Shown: positions 5,092 to 5,445 of the stretch, piece after piece
Position numbering within the stretch: the stretch's first letter is position 1
Layout: each line of letters starts with the position of its first letter
From: an uncultured Mycoplasmatota bacterium
GTDB lineage: Bacteria; Bacillota_I; Bacilli_A; RF39; UBA660
NCBI GenBank assembly: GCA_947297555.1
Contig: CAMYTM010000054.1
Span: 1 to 5,445 of the forward strand
Direction: 5' to 3'
Length of the DNA: 5,445 nt
Notes under the pieces: model-generated
What the model saw: the letters and a program-made list of their open reading frames with translations, nothing else
What the model was told of the DNA's origin: nothing
Database searches by the model: none
Program-made: the position numbers and the translations under genes

Positions 5092-5445
5092 ATGAGAAAA
5101 ATTATAATAGTCATATTTTCTTTGTTTTTAATTATTCCGTTATTTGTCGATGCCAATACAGTAGACTATAAAATCAAAAATTACTATGTTAATGCTGATA
5201 TTTTAGAAAATGGAGATTTAGAAGTTACAGAACTTATTGTTTTAAAAGGAAGTTTTAATGGTTATATTAGAGATATTATTTATCAAAATAAAAACCTCGG
5301 AAGTACAGGATTTGAGAATAATCAGATTTATAATGCAAGTGGAATTGATATAATAGATGTCTCTGCTAAAAAAGTAAATCAAGTTTCTTTGGAAACATTA
5401 AAAGATACAGACTTTACAAGGTTAGATAAAGGAAAAGCAAATAAT
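5092..5445 (+). CDS. DUF2207 domain protein, N-terminal part, cut by the window edge
   Basis: The first 118 codons are visible and the frame is open at the edge. AGGGAG at 5080-5085 lies six bases before the ATG. A signal peptide or signal anchor covers residues 1-21 (MRKIIIVIFSLFLIIPLFVDA), with a possible cleavage site after Val-Asp-Ala. The outer domain starts VDYKIKNYYVNADILENGDL, then EVTELIVL and YIRDIIY, which match the opening of DUF2207: a beta-rich domain with a [V/I]xxxGxLxVxE strand followed by an R-[D/G]-I motif. Full members are about 550-650 residues with later membrane helices and a low-complexity Gly-rich tail, not visible here. The pairing with lemA supports the call. The function of the family is unknown. 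Confidence 0.85.
   Translation, partial: MRKIIIVIFSLFLIIPLFVDANTVDYKIKNYYVNADILENGDLEVTELIVLKGSFNGYIRDIIYQNKNLGSTGFENNQIYNASGIDIIDVSAKKVNQVSLETLKDTDFTRLDKGKANN

Overview
The window is AT-rich with short intergenic gaps and strong AGGAGG-type ribosome binding sites. It looks like a low-GC Gram-positive genome of the Bacilli/Mollicutes side of the Firmicutes, plausibly an uncultured gut lineage of the RF39 kind; that placement is inference from composition and protein style. Two genes end in TGA inside compact overlaps or gaps, and the Trp codons I checked are TGG, so the standard bacterial code fits and the mycoplasma code does not.

Positions 29-2815 form a tightly packed four-gene operon for export of small peptides. 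It begins with a C39-peptidase ABC transporter with all catalytic and ATPase motifs intact. A GTGA overlap leads into a small single-pass membrane protein that may be a minimal HlyD-type adaptor. Two very short genes of 45 and 51 codons follow (2513-2650 and 2660-2815). Each encodes a 14-residue double-glycine leader and a helical core with a GxxxG motif, as expected for a two-peptide (class IIb-like) bacteriocin. The transporter would cut both leaders after Gly-Gly and export the cores. No immunity gene is obvious, and this pair is the most interesting content of the window.

Positions 2821-3620 hold a good sigma-A-type promoter and a gene for a pilin-like, N-terminally anchored surface protein. 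Its outer domain resembles the DUF6273/formylglycine-generating-enzyme-like fold.

On the minus strand, 3613-4413 encodes a DUF368 (PopT-type) membrane protein, whose family recycles undecaprenyl phosphate. It overlaps the pilin-like gene by 8 bases at their 3' ends.

Divergent from it, 4442-5445 carries a promoter, lemA, a hairpin with a T-rich tail that may act as an attenuator, and the first 118 codons of a DUF2207 protein that runs off the window edge. Apart from the peptide operon, the genes concern the cell envelope and surface. No rRNA, tRNA, CRISPR array or insertion sequence was seen, and no stretch over 300 bases lacks a gene.
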